DNA of 59,449 nt, taken from assembly GCF_900107285.1 (NCBI RefSeq), contig NZ_FNPK01000019.1, forward strand, positions 1 through 59,449, read 5' to 3'. This document shows, piece by piece, positions 1 through 9,579 of the stretch. The notes below the pieces were generated by a model. The model ran no database searches, had not been told where the DNA came from, and worked only from the letters and a program-made list of their open reading frames with translations. Position 1 is the stretch's first letter. Each line of letters begins with the position of its first letter. The translations under genes were made by a program, and so were the position numbers. Source of the DNA: Acinetobacter kyonggiensis. Its GTDB lineage: Bacteria; Pseudomonadota; Gammaproteobacteria; Pseudomonadales; Moraxellaceae.

Positions 1-183
1 ATTAGGCAATATTTACCTAAAGGGATTGATTTAAATCAGGCAGATCAGCATTATTTAAATCAAGTTGCCATGTCACTGAATACTCGTCCTAGAAAGGCGT
101 TAGATTGGCTTACACCATTAGAGAAATTTGCTCAGCTTGTTGATTATCATATGGCTTTTGAAACTGTCGCACCTCATGTTTGA
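1..183 (+). mobile_element. IS30-family transposase, C-terminal fragment
   Basis: The reading frame open from the first base encodes about 60 residues and stops at 181-183. It contains the pattern LNTRPRKALDWLTPLEKF, which is typical of the C-terminal end of IS30-family transposases, where the N-T-R-P-R-K and L-T-P segments lie in the catalytic core end. The rest of the gene lies outside the window to the left. The end of the IS should lie a few tens of bases after the stop. I did not identify its terminal inverted repeat because the partner end is not visible. The IS overlaps the 3' end of the neighbouring GTPase gene on the other strand. Confidence 0.8.
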
Positions 184-2120
184 ATTCGCCCAGCATCAAC
201 AATTAAAGAACTTTCATTTTGGCTTAAAAGCAAGTTAACAAGATTACCTTGCCCTTTTGAATAATAATGATCTAGATGTATTATTTCATGACTAGATCTT
301 TCAAAACGATTCATCCTATCATGGCTTGCTATCGGAGAGTTTAAAAGTATATCAAATATATCCCGGGAAAATCTTTCTACGAGATATGTAAATCTATATG
401 AATTGTGAGCAACTTCTGAAGTGATTTTCTTTATTATATTTTCACACAGCTCTTGAATCTCTTCGCTATATGAAGAATTTCCGGTTACAGCACTTGCAAA
501 ATCTTTAAGCAATAAGACTTCAATTTCTTTACAATTTTCATTAGTAATATCTTTGATTAAGTTTAGGTAATCTTCTAAATACTGTAGATGAATTTCATCT
601 CTCATGTGTCTATTTACTTTCTCCACTTGTAAATCGACACGAATACTTTCATCAGTAAGAATTCTTACTTTATCAAAGAATTCTTCTTCAACTTCATTAA
701 AATACTTATTACTTTCAATTTCCTCTTGAATTTTATTAGATAACCATTTTTCGTTATGAATCTGATGCTTTTTATTAAAAATAAATGTCTTAAGTTGCTC
801 TCTTAATCTCTTCTGAATTTTACGATATTCCGCAGTAATAATTAAACTTTTTTGCTTATCAGAGGAAGTATCAATATTATATTTTGAATCATTATTTTGA
901 TGAATTTCTTCAAAAACAGTTTTAACACATTTTAAATTTGTATTTACTTTTTGTTTTAATATTTGAAATCTCTCAGTCTGATAATAATGTTCCAATTCAG
1001 ATCTAATTGCATCTATACCCGAATCAATATCATACTTACATACATAATCTTTATCTTGAATAATGGATTTTTCAGAAACAAGATACTTATAAGCTGATCC
1101 CGCGAATACTCTTTTTTCCGTACCAATTTTATATTTTAGGACATCATTTTTTAGGATTTCATAGTTACCAATTAGTTGTTCAGGATTGTTTACTCTATCA
1201 ATTTGATTACCAAAAACAAATAACTTATCTTTTAAAGCAATCCCATCACTATCAGTATTGTTTTTAATAACGCTTAATGATGTTCCTTGAATACTAGGAT
1301 TGGTTCCAGCATTTGTAACTAGAATAATAGCATCAGCATTTTTTAAACGTTCTTCAGTTTGACGAATATGTAGTTTTGTTGGTGAGTCAAACCCAGGGAC
1401 ATCATAAATTATCGCTGTTTCTATTTGATTTAGCTTAGAAGATTCAATTTCAATTTTTTTCACACTTCTTGGTTTAGAAGTATCATTTTTTTCTCCTTTA
1501 ATATAGGTTTGAAATTTCTCTTCATTTAACTCATCTCCATAAAATTCAATTTTCCCTCCATTTAAAGTCAATTTTGACTTAGATTTTAAAATGTCTAAAA
1601 TCTCTTGATCTGTTTTACCTACATGATTTTTATGCAGTTGATTATTTTTTTCTTCTAAATTAGCAAAGTAGGTTTCAAATTCATTACTGTCTAAATCTTT
1701 AAAACTAATGCTTGTTGCTTCTGGATATTCAAGCTCCAAAAGCATGTCTTGAAAAATTTGATTAAATTCAGCTTCAGTATAAAACTCTACAGTAGCTTTA
1801 TCCGATCCGCTAACTAATCTCGTTGTAGTAAAAGTACATCGTTCGGGTGCTGAAGGTAATACATAGTTATCAATCAAGGCATTAGCAAAAGTGGACTTAC
1901 CAGCCTTCTCTAAGCCAACAATAGCAATTTCAAACTCATTACTCTCTAATTTGTGTTTGAGCTTTTTGTTCTTCTCACTATAGTTTTTAAGTTTTTCAAG
2001 TTGCTGACTATTTAACAGCTCTAAATCTACGTTGCTAATTAATTTGTTAATTAATAAACTTGTACGATCTATTTCATTGATTAATGTTGTTTTTTCCATT
2101 TCATATGAATGTGCATTCAT
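174..2120 (-). CDS. Dynamin-like large GTPase, 3' end altered by an IS
   Basis: The 648-residue protein has a GTP-binding P-loop GLEKAGKST at residues 69-77, a G3 motif in DVPGFDSP near residue 250 and a G4-like NQID near residue 306. A long, probably helical C-terminal region follows. This arrangement matches bacterial dynamin-like proteins (Dynamin_N), which act at membranes; several family members take part in phage defence or toxin release. The start is an ATG and the gene begins 41 bases after the hsdR stop on the same strand, so it is probably the last gene of the restriction-modification operon. Its stop codon (174-176) lies inside the transposase coding region, so its last residues come from the IS and the native C-terminus is lost. 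GTPase identity is clear; a defence role is inferred from context. Confidence 0.85.
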   Translation of the reverse strand: MNAHSYEMEKTTLINEIDRTSLLINKLISNVDLELLNSQQLEKLKNYSEKNKKLKHKLESNEFEIAIVGLEKAGKSTFANALIDNYVLPSAPERCTFTTTRLVSGSDKATVEFYTEAEFNQIFQDMLLELEYPEATSISFKDLDSNEFETYFANLEEKNNQLHKNHVGKTDQEILDILKSKSKLTLNGGKIEFYGDELNEEKFQTYIKGEKNDTSKPRSVKKIEIESSKLNQIETAIIYDVPGFDSPTKLHIRQTEERLKNADAIILVTNAGTNPSIQGTSLSVIKNNTDSDGIALKDKLFVFGNQIDRVNNPEQLIGNYEILKNDVLKYKIGTEKRVFAGSAYKYLVSEKSIIQDKDYVCKYDIDSGIDAIRSELEHYYQTERFQILKQKVNTNLKCVKTVFEEIHQNNDSKYNIDTSSDKQKSLIITAEYRKIQKRLREQLKTFIFNKKHQIHNEKWLSNKIQEEIESNKYFNEVEEEFFDKVRILTDESIRVDLQVEKVNRHMRDEIHLQYLEDYLNLIKDITNENCKEIEVLLLKDFASAVTGNSSYSEEIQELCENIIKKITSEVAHNSYRFTYLVERFSRDIFDILLNSPIASHDRMNRFERSSHEIIHLDHYYSKGQGNLVNLLLSQNESSLIVDAGRIQT

Positions 2121-2160
2121 AAATTAACCCCTAGTACATTATTAAATAAAATTTTAAAGT

Positions 2161-5100
2161 TTATGCCACCGCACTCTGATTAAATGCTTCAACAACCCCA
2201 AAAATATTGTCAGCATCTCCATCACCAAACACGCCATCTATCCCTTCATAATGGATTTGATTGAACGGTGGCTCATAAAGTTGCGATGCTTCTAAAATTC
2301 CTCGCATTGTTAAATGCTCAATAAGCATCTCCACAAAGCGAATCTGCTTCTCGTTATAGCTTGTACCATGTAAATATTTAGAAAATGCTTCCTGAACTGC
2401 CTGACGATCTAATCCAACTAAAGAACGGATAAACAACGGTAAAGACTTTTCAGTACCAAAACATTCTTCAAATTTGTCTTTGCTTTCCACTTCCTGAGCT
2501 TCAAAGACAAAACGCTCAAGCTCACTTAGGTCAGTTGGTGTTAGAGCTAGGCCACGCTTCAATTTAGCAATGGTAATGTGGTCTGCATTGGCTTTAATGA
2601 AACTCTCGACACGCTTACGGTACTGAGCAATGTTCACACCGCTTGAAACCACAGGAATATCTACTTCTGTTACATCACCTAATTCATCATCCAACATTGA
2701 GTACACGATGGTCGAGGTGGATTTCTCAATCAGTTTCACCAAACCACGAATGCGTTTACGCATGGATTCAAGCATTGGCAAGGTGATGCCTTTCCAATAT
2801 TCAACAGTTTGAAGATCTTGGATTAATGCGATTTGTGCAGCGACTACAGGAATATTTTCTTTAGTTTCCAACTTGGAAGCGATTTCGATGACTTTATTGG
2901 CATAAACCTGAATTGCCTTATTATTCTTTTCCAACACAGCAAGTTCAATATTGTAGCAAAGCATATCAAATAGCTTGGCTTCTAGTGTCTCGGACTCTAG
3001 TTCGTTCGGAAGCTTAGAAATGTGTTCTCGTAATGTGCCAATTGCAAGGTCATCCAAATTGTCCCATGCAGTGTCATTTTTAAAATGTTCAACATGCTCA
3101 ATTTCAGATTTAACAATGAAATTGTCCTTATTCATCGACTTCACTTCAGTATGCAAACTCTGACGCATTTCTTGCTGTACAGCTTTCATTTCTTCGGTTT
3201 GATAATCGGGTGAATTAAGCAAACTCAAAACATTCAATCGAGCCTTGAATAGGCGTTGTCCCAATGGTTCTGTGGTCGAAATAGGCGCACCATCAGGATT
3301 TTCATTGAAGTATTCAAAATTGGAACAGTAGTCGAAAATATAGAATTCTTTCTTGTCCATTTCAGGGGCAAACAGGTCTTTGCAAAGCCGTGTACCACGC
3401 CCAATCATCTGCGTAAACTTCACTTTTGAGCGTACAGACTTGAAGAAAACAAGGTTAACCACTTCAGGAACATCAATCCCTGTATCGAGCATATCTACAG
3501 AAATGGCAACTTGTGGATCAGCCAGATCCTTTTTACTGAAGCTATCAATCAAGCTCTGTGCGTACTTGGTCGAGTGTGTGATGACACGGGCAAACTTGCC
3601 GTCATAGTGCGGATAGTTTTTATCAAAGCGTTCCGCAATGAAGTTGGCATGGTTCTGATTGACTGCAAAAATGATGGTTTTACCCAACATATCTCCACCT
3701 TCAACCTTGATGCCATTTTCCATCAAGTGTTGAAGCATCTTGTCTACCGTACCAGTATTGAACAGTTCTTTGTTGATCTTGGATGCCGTTACCTCATCAG
3801 GAGCATCACCACCATCCCAATCCAGTTCATCCCAATGCAGTTTTTCTTCTTCTGAAAGCTCATCATATTTCACGCCTTCACGCATGAACTTCAATGGTAC
3901 TGAATAGGCTTTAGGTGGCACGAGATAGCCATCGGCAATGGCTTGGTTTAAATCGTAGTAATCGGTTGGGACACCGCTTTCTAAGCCAAACAATGCATAG
4001 GTATCACGGTCTACTTCATCTCGTGGTGTGGCGGTCAAACCGACAAGCAAACTGTCAAAGTATTTAAAAATCTCACCAAACTTTTGGTACACACTACGGT
4101 GGGCTTCATCGACAATAATCAGGTCGAACATGCCTGTGCCGTATTTGCGTGTGCCATCCGCATTCATTTCATCAATCAAGCCCATCATGGTCTGATAGGT
4201 AGAAAGATAAACTCGTCCATTCTGTGTTTTGCTTTCCACCAAATTGACAGGTGCAGAATCAGGTAAGTTTGCTTTAAAGGCGTTGGTGGCTTGTACCACC
4301 AGTGAAGTACGGTCAGCGAGAAATAGGACTTTCTGCACCACATTGGCTTTCATCAACACATCGACCAAGGCAATCGCAGTACGGGTTTTGCCTGTACCTG
4401 TTGCCATGATGAGTAAGCCCGCACGTTCCTTACGTTGAAACGCAGCGAGCATGGCTTTGATGGCACGGGTCTGGTAGTAACGCTCTACAATATTGGCATT
4501 GATTGGGAAACTGCCAAGATCAGGGTTGTTTTTACGCCTTTCAATCAGGCGTTTCAGTTCAGCTTGAGTGTAGAAGCCATGAACTAAACGAGGTGGGCCA
4601 CCTTGTACGTCATTCCAGATACGGGTGCGATAACCATTGGTGTAGAAGATAACAGGGCGTTGTCCTGTTTGCTGTTCTAAACAGTCAGCATAGAGTTTTG
4701 CCTGTTGTTGACCTACTTCAGGATCGACCGATGTACGTTTAGCTTCTACCAACGCCAAAGGTAAGCCATTGGCATCATACAGTACATAATCGACTGAACC
4801 TTTACCTGATGTGCTTGGCATTCCTGTGACTGGGACTTCTTCTCGTGCAGTAACACCAATTTCCCAACCTGCTTCTTCGAGCAGTAGATCAATTTTAAGC
4901 TTACGGGTTTCGTTTTCTTTATAGTCAGTATGGTCTTGAACTTTGCTATTAGCGAGTTTGGCTTGTTCGACTTGCTGACGTTTTTGAGCTAGATCAGCAT
5001 CAATATTGGCGAGCAGTTTTTCACGTTCTTCTAAACTTGCAGACAGCTCTAGCAGCTTTTGTTCCCGTTCACGCAAAGCTTTGTGTTGTTCAGCAAATTC

Positions 5101-5604
5101 TTTATCAAAGGCTTTGGCTTCTTGCTGTAACTGCTCTTTGTTTGCTGTGACTTGTTGGGTGTTATCTGTGTTAGGAATCAGTTTAGGGTTAAATAGAACA
5201 GCCTGAGAGCGATCTTTTGATGGTGAGCCATAAGTACGCTCAAACCACACATAGATCAGGAATAAATGGCTGATGTGTTTAACGGTTTCTTCAGTGGTCA
5301 ATTGTTTGAATTTTTTACCATGTACCGCACTGTTGCCCACCATGCGGATATTATCCATTTTGTCCCAAATGTAGGGCGGGATAATGTCTTTGAATTTTAC
5401 ATCACTGATCAGGCTATACAGGGATGGATCGTAAGGCTGAGTCAGTTTTTTATCGTATTGATAGAGCCAAAAGACAAGATTTTCTAAGGAATTTCGGGCA
5501 AACATCAAAGATGCTTGAGGGGAAATATACACGAGCTTTTCAGCTTCCTTCGCTGTGAGTGCTAGCTTGCTAAACTCAGGCTCTAAAAACTGAAAATTGC
5601 TCAT
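2161..5604 (-). CDS. hsdR: Type I restriction enzyme, R subunit
   Basis: This 1147-residue protein is the motor and nuclease subunit of a type I restriction system, which translocates unmodified DNA and cuts it. It starts with a DUF4145-like helical domain (about residues 1-125), then a coiled coil (155-220) and a nuclease domain with D272 and E287-A-K289 in PD-(D/E)xK style. The superfamily 2 motor follows: Walker A ATGTGKT at 401, DEAH at 499-502, GLTATPRD as motif III, and IGRGTRL as motif VI. The C-terminal region resembles that of EcoEI-type R subunits. It begins 19 bases after hsdS, in one operon with hsdM and hsdS. No frameshift or missing motif is seen, so it should be active. Confidence 0.95.
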   Translation of the reverse strand: MSNFQFLEPEFSKLALTAKEAEKLVYISPQASLMFARNSLENLVFWLYQYDKKLTQPYDPSLYSLISDVKFKDIIPPYIWDKMDNIRMVGNSAVHGKKFKQLTTEETVKHISHLFLIYVWFERTYGSPSKDRSQAVLFNPKLIPNTDNTQQVTANKEQLQQEAKAFDKEFAEQHKALREREQKLLELSASLEEREKLLANIDADLAQKRQQVEQAKLANSKVQDHTDYKENETRKLKIDLLLEEAGWEIGVTAREEVPVTGMPSTSGKGSVDYVLYDANGLPLALVEAKRTSVDPEVGQQQAKLYADCLEQQTGQRPVIFYTNGYRTRIWNDVQGGPPRLVHGFYTQAELKRLIERRKNNPDLGSFPINANIVERYYQTRAIKAMLAAFQRKERAGLLIMATGTGKTRTAIALVDVLMKANVVQKVLFLADRTSLVVQATNAFKANLPDSAPVNLVESKTQNGRVYLSTYQTMMGLIDEMNADGTRKYGTGMFDLIIVDEAHRSVYQKFGEIFKYFDSLLVGLTATPRDEVDRDTYALFGLESGVPTDYYDLNQAIADGYLVPPKAYSVPLKFMREGVKYDELSEEEKLHWDELDWDGGDAPDEVTASKINKELFNTGTVDKMLQHLMENGIKVEGGDMLGKTIIFAVNQNHANFIAERFDKNYPHYDGKFARVITHSTKYAQSLIDSFSKKDLADPQVAISVDMLDTGIDVPEVVNLVFFKSVRSKVKFTQMIGRGTRLCKDLFAPEMDKKEFYIFDYCSNFEYFNENPDGAPISTTEPLGQRLFKARLNVLSLLNSPDYQTEEMKAVQQEMRQSLHTEVKSMNKDNFIVKSEIEHVEHFKNDTAWDNLDDLAIGTLREHISKLPNELESETLEAKLFDMLCYNIELAVLEKNNKAIQVYANKVIEIASKLETKENIPVVAAQIALIQDLQTVEYWKGITLPMLESMRKRIRGLVKLIEKSTSTIVYSMLDDELGDVTEVDIPVVSSGVNIAQYRKRVESFIKANADHITIAKLKRGLALTPTDLSELERFVFEAQEVESKDKFEECFGTEKSLPLFIRSLVGLDRQAVQEAFSKYLHGTSYNEKQIRFVEMLIEHLTMRGILEASQLYEPPFNQIHYEGIDGVFGDGDADNIFGVVEAFNQSAVA

Positions 5605-5623
5605 ACTTTCCCCTCAAATAATT

Positions 5624-6742
5624 TTATAAATTTCCGCTAAATGCTTGGTTTTGTAATGATTTAAATAATGTATCAGCTTTATCAAATGAAATATGCATTA
5701 ATTTTGAATTACTGTGAATCATTTTATAAAATTGAGAAAACTTTAGCTGTAATTCAATAGGTGGTACGAGAATATTCCATTTTGAACATTGAGGAACAGA
5801 TAAATGTTTTACTGTACTTCCTGAACTCATTTGTTCGTATTGGATTTTAAAGCTATCCGACATTAAAAAATATAAAAGATATTCAGGAGTAGTAAACTCT
5901 AGATTTACCCTATACAACATTAATCGCTGTCCCAGAAAAACTGAATCATCACTTTCTAAAATACCAACTTCTCCAACAGGTGCCTCCCTAGTTAGGATTA
6001 CATCACCACGCTGAGGTGTCAGTCTTCTATTCCACTTATCAAAAGTTTCTTTTTCTACATAACGCACCAAAGATAGATCAACTTTGTAATTTCTAACATT
6101 TGTCGTTCTTATCATTTTATAGTGTGTTTCATATTCAACAATCGGGGCTGTTTTATTGACGCAGTCCACAATATTTGAACAAATTTTATCTATTGATGCT
6201 GTTTCCCAATTCTTAGGATTAGTTATAGGATCACCAAACATATCAATAAATGTAGCTTGTAAAAGCTGATCTAACTTTTCAATCGCTTGCTGACGTTTTT
6301 GGCGTAATTCATCTGCTTTATCTAAAATAGACGCAATTCGGCGTTGTTCTGAAAGTGATGGGAGTGGGATTTCCAATTCTTTTAGGAATTTATAATGTCT
6401 ACTATATCCTGCATCAGGAATTTTGGCATATCTCAGATAATGATATAAATATTTAGTATCACATTCTGCTTTAGGCTTGAGAACTTTGACACCATCTGCC
6501 CCCATTGCAAATGGAAAATCAATAAACTTAATAGCTTTTGTATGATCACCAAAAATTACAACAGGTAAATCCGTACTTTTTACCAAATAGTCCTTATCAT
6601 TTATATATCCTGCGATGAACTTTTTTCCTTGATCAACAACAGGATAATCTCCTTTAGCTAGAAAAAGCTCGTGGGGTAACTTTTGATTTCCACCTGATTT
6701 ATCTTGGACAATATCTATGAATTTTGATACTGGAAATGTCAT
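5624..6742 (-). CDS. hsdS: Type I restriction system specificity subunit
   Basis: HsdS recognises the two halves of the target sequence and holds two HsdM subunits. The 372-residue protein shows the usual layout: a first target-recognition domain (about residues 1-125), a central conserved helix with SLSEQRRIASILDKADEL, a second recognition domain introduced by FGDPITNP (about 175-330), and a short distal repeat. The first domain is somewhat short for the family. Its start overlaps the end of hsdM by 4 bases, which suggests translational coupling. The recognition sequence cannot be read from the protein. Lower GC than hsdM and hsdR fits the exchange of recognition domains common in this family. 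Confidence 0.93.
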   Translation of the reverse strand: MTFPVSKFIDIVQDKSGGNQKLPHELFLAKGDYPVVDQGKKFIAGYINDKDYLVKSTDLPVVIFGDHTKAIKFIDFPFAMGADGVKVLKPKAECDTKYLYHYLRYAKIPDAGYSRHYKFLKELEIPLPSLSEQRRIASILDKADELRQKRQQAIEKLDQLLQATFIDMFGDPITNPKNWETASIDKICSNIVDCVNKTAPIVEYETHYKMIRTTNVRNYKVDLSLVRYVEKETFDKWNRRLTPQRGDVILTREAPVGEVGILESDDSVFLGQRLMLYRVNLEFTTPEYLLYFLMSDSFKIQYEQMSSGSTVKHLSVPQCSKWNILVPPIELQLKFSQFYKMIHSNSKLMHISFDKADTLFKSLQNQAFSGNL

Positions 6743-8235
6743 TTCAACATCTCCTTAAGCTTATTCATTCCTTTTATAATGTCCTGCTCAAGCTGCTCTA
6801 AATCTGCCAAAATCTTGCTTGGTGTTTCATATTCGACTTGCTCATACACTACTTCCTTATAGCGGTTAATCGACAAGTCATAACCATTAGCCGCAATATC
6901 AGCTTTATCAACTAAGAAACTTTGTTCTGTCGCTTTATGGTCAACTTCAGCATCCAAGTTCTTAAAACGAGCAATAATGTCAGCAATATTGTTATTTTCA
7001 TGCTTAGAAGCATCTAACTCGTTGCGCTTGTCATCGAGTGAGTAACCATCTGCCTGCATGTCATAGAACCAAACCTTGTCCGTACCACCCGATTCAGTTT
7101 TGGTGAAAATCATAATGGCAGTTGAAACGCCTGCATACGGTTTAAATACACCTGAAGGCATCGAGATAATTGCTTCCAGCTTTTGCTCTTCTACAATCTT
7201 TTGACGCAAATCTTTATGTGCTTTAGAAGAACCGAATAACACACCATCAGGTACAATGATCGCAGCACGACCACCTGTTTTTAATATGCGTAAAAACAAG
7301 GCTAAAAACAGTAATTCAGTTTTTTTAGTTTTGACAATATCCTGAATATTCTTGGCACAGCTTTCGTAGTCTAGGCTGCCTGCAAATGGAGGGTTGGCAA
7401 GAATCAGACTGAACTGACTTTCAATGTGTGAATGTTCTTGGCTCAAAGAATCACGGTTTTCGATACTTGGGTTTTCAACGCCATGCAGCATCATGTTCAT
7501 TGAACCAATACGAAGCATGGTGCTGTCGAAGTCATAACCAAAGAATGTTTCTTCACTGAAACGTTTTGCTGCTTCAGGATTGGCAAAAATCTCAGTGCTG
7601 TGATGTTCGTTTAAGTATTCACTGGCTGCAACGAGGAAGCCTGCTGTACCGCAAGCAGGGTCACAGATGGTATCTGTTGGTTTTGGCTGCATCATCTCCA
7701 CGATCATCTTGATGATATGTCGAGGTGTACGGAACTGACCATTCTGACCTGCTGAAGCGATCTTACCGAGCATGTATTCGTAAATATCACCTTTGGTATC
7801 TTTGTCATCCATTGGTACTTCAGCCAACAGATCAACTACTTTAGTTAAAAGCGCAGCGTTTGGAATCGTAAAACGAGCATCTTTCATGTGATGACTGTAA
7901 GTAGTGTCATCTTCATTGCCAATGCTTTTAATGAAGGGAAAAACTTCATTGGCGATGGTGTCGAAAAGCTGCGTTGGATCGCCAAGCGTAATAAATTTTG
8001 ACCAACGTAAATGATCTTGTTCAGGTGTGAAAATTGGCTTTTCTACAGCAGTTTTTAGGCGGTTGGCTTTCTTTTCTTTGGTGATCTGAATTTCATCTAG
8101 TCGGCGGATAAAGAGCAGATAAGTCATTTGCTCCATGACTTCTAAAGGATTGGAAATACCACCACTCCAAAAAGAGTTCCAGATCTGGTCAATTTTGCTT
8201 TTAATTTCGCCTGTAATCACACTGATGACTCTCAA
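6739..8235 (-). CDS. hsdM: Type I restriction system DNA methyltransferase subunit
   Basis: HsdM methylates adenine N6 in the target site using S-adenosylmethionine and is part of both the methylase and the restriction complex. In this 498-residue protein the N-terminal HsdM_N helical domain covers about residues 8-140. The SAM-binding motif DPACGTAGF lies at 192-200 and the catalytic NPPF at 281-284. It is the first gene of the hsdM-hsdS-hsdR block and overlaps hsdS by 4 bases. An XRE-type regulator gene lies 82 bases upstream on the same strand and may control it. Confidence 0.95.
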   Translation of the reverse strand: MRVISVITGEIKSKIDQIWNSFWSGGISNPLEVMEQMTYLLFIRRLDEIQITKEKKANRLKTAVEKPIFTPEQDHLRWSKFITLGDPTQLFDTIANEVFPFIKSIGNEDDTTYSHHMKDARFTIPNAALLTKVVDLLAEVPMDDKDTKGDIYEYMLGKIASAGQNGQFRTPRHIIKMIVEMMQPKPTDTICDPACGTAGFLVAASEYLNEHHSTEIFANPEAAKRFSEETFFGYDFDSTMLRIGSMNMMLHGVENPSIENRDSLSQEHSHIESQFSLILANPPFAGSLDYESCAKNIQDIVKTKKTELLFLALFLRILKTGGRAAIIVPDGVLFGSSKAHKDLRQKIVEEQKLEAIISMPSGVFKPYAGVSTAIMIFTKTESGGTDKVWFYDMQADGYSLDDKRNELDASKHENNNIADIIARFKNLDAEVDHKATEQSFLVDKADIAANGYDLSINRYKEVVYEQVEYETPSKILADLEQLEQDIIKGMNKLKEMLK

Positions 8236-8317
8236 ATTTCTTTGAGGGTATTGTGGGAGAAATCAACAAAAAAAGCTATTTGAATTAAAGAAGATGCGAC
8301 AGGACTCGGCGTTGAAC

Positions 8318-8524
8318 TTATGGTAATAACTCTTTTGCATTGGTCTCTAATGCTCGTGCAATTTCATAAAGTTTTTCGACAGTGAGGTTGACCTCGCCAC
8401 GTTCAATACGCCCCATATAGCTCCGATCAATTCCACATTGAAGTGCAAGAGATTCTTGTGTGATATTGGATTGTGTTCTTTTTTGACGGATCGACTGCCC
8501 AATTTTTGATGCTAATTCTGTCAT
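8318..8524 (-). CDS. XRE-family small DNA-binding regulator
   Basis: This 68-residue protein is almost entirely one helix-turn-helix domain of the HTH_3/Cro type (IGQSIRQKRTQSNITQESLA, then the recognition helix region CGIDRSYMGRIERG). Its size and position just before hsdM resemble the controller proteins of restriction-modification systems, which delay restriction until methylation is established. It is read with the hsd genes and is divergent from the small gene at 8619. Control of hsdM is inferred from context. Confidence 0.85.
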   Translation of the reverse strand: MTELASKIGQSIRQKRTQSNITQESLALQCGIDRSYMGRIERGEVNLTVEKLYEIARALETNAKELLP

Positions 8525-8526
8525 TT

Positions 8527-8552
8527 TTACTAAAAAGTATAAAAAACAGTAA
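8527..8552. promoter_or_regulatory. Possible operator of the XRE regulator
   Basis: Just upstream of the XRE gene an inverted pair TTACT (8527-8531) and AGTAA (8548-8552) brackets a smaller palindrome ACT-AAAA-AGT (8529-8538). The pair lies between two divergent genes, where a controller-protein operator is expected. The match is short and no family consensus was checked. Confidence 0.35.
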
Positions 8553-8618
8553 TATCAGCAATTGAGGACTATACATCCACGGATTATAATCCTCTTTTCG
8601 TGTTATGAGATCAATCTG

Positions 8619-9098
8619 ATGGCTAAACCTACTCCATTACCTTTCTATGATGAGTTCATGACAATTTTTAAGAATCATAATATCTCGAATTGGGAGGCTA
8701 AAGATTTTGTCAAATTGATAATGGGTAACAATGTAAAAATTAATAAAAAAAATCAATTTGAAATTTATAAAGCACTAAAGATACTTGTTCGTTATAAATA
8801 TTTGAGTATTGATCCATCCCAATCGACACAAAATCGATTCAGCTACTGTGAAACAGAGTTAATGAATGAATTAAGAGTAAGTCCAATTCTTAATAAATTG
8901 GGACAAATATTTGAATTAAAGGAACTAGAACTCTTAAAACAGATTCAAGAAAAGGAACATAACATTTCTTTTATAAAATCACTTTGTGAAGATAATCCTG
9001 AAGTAACAGATTTTTTAAACAAAAAAATAGAAAAATTAAATGATGAAATTAGCTTAATCAAAAGCAATATATCTCTAATGGAAAATATTTTGGCGTAG
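8619..9098 (+). CDS. Hypothetical protein, possible winged-helix N-terminus and coiled-coil C-terminus
   Basis: I do not recognise the family. The frame is open from a TTG at 8562, but the ATG at 8619 gives a more natural start (MAKPTPLPFYDEF) and a 159-residue protein. Residues 5-80 look like a small helical DNA-binding fold: an F-x-x-E-D-like start, then a basic helix region and a short strand pair around YKYLSIDPSQSTQNRFSY. Residues 105-155 are charged and heptad-like, suggesting a coiled coil. It is very AT-rich and is divergent from the XRE gene across a possible shared operator, so it may belong to the same restriction-modification unit. Confidence 0.6.
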   Translation: MAKPTPLPFYDEFMTIFKNHNISNWEAKDFVKLIMGNNVKINKKNQFEIYKALKILVRYKYLSIDPSQSTQNRFSYCETELMNELRVSPILNKLGQIFELKELELLKQIQEKEHNISFIKSLCEDNPEVTDFLNKKIEKLNDEISLIKSNISLMENILA

Positions 9099-9176
9099 AT
9101 TTTAGCCAAAATTGAAATGTGCTGAATTTTTTTAGGAGTTTAAGTTGAGGTATTTCTAATGTGTAGCCAAATTTAG

Positions 9177-9356
9177 TGGCTATTCAAAAATTCCATAATA
9201 TATACTATACATTACTATCTGGATGCGATTGATAAACCTCAAATATCTCATACTGCTATTTGCCCAAAGTGTGCTGTGGATGCGGTACTTGGTTCTGTCT
9301 CTGGCATTAAGATTAATAAAAGTCTGCTACAAAAAATGCAGAAACATTGGTTTTAA
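9177..9356 (+). pseudogene. Relic of a small zinc-knuckle-like protein (C-terminal part only)
   Basis: The frame from 9177 to the stop at 9354-9356 encodes a segment with ISHTAICPKCAVDAVLGSVS followed by a conserved-looking end (KSLLQKMQKHWF). As far as I can recall, this pattern (C-P-x-C, then a D-S/A-V-x-G element and a terminal H-x-W-F) is the C-terminus of a family of small cytoplasmic proteins of unknown function. No start codon or N-terminal part is found, because a stop lies at 9174. I read it as a decayed remnant. The rest of the 480-base gap (9099-9579) holds nothing else I can recognise. Confidence 0.45.
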
Positions 9357-9579
9357 TTTCGCAGAAAAAGAGTGCCCAGTGAGGCTCGGACTTTCATCAC
9401 ATGAAATCTAATGTCTCATGATCACCAAACACTTTTAGAAAAAAACAGGTTACTCTTGACTATGAAATAGCACATCTTTTTTGTGTCGCAATTTAGCTCA
9501 AACCTAATCTGGCGCTGGCACCAGAAAAACTGGGTAGCTATCAGCTTAGGCCTGAGCTAGTACAACTAAATATTTAAAG

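Noticed and set aside
9223..9411. Open frame of 62 residues on the plus strand in the gap before the extra ligase
   Set aside because: Its sequence has no recognisable pattern, and another frame over the same bases reads like a known protein end; it is a shadow of the relic at 9177-9356.
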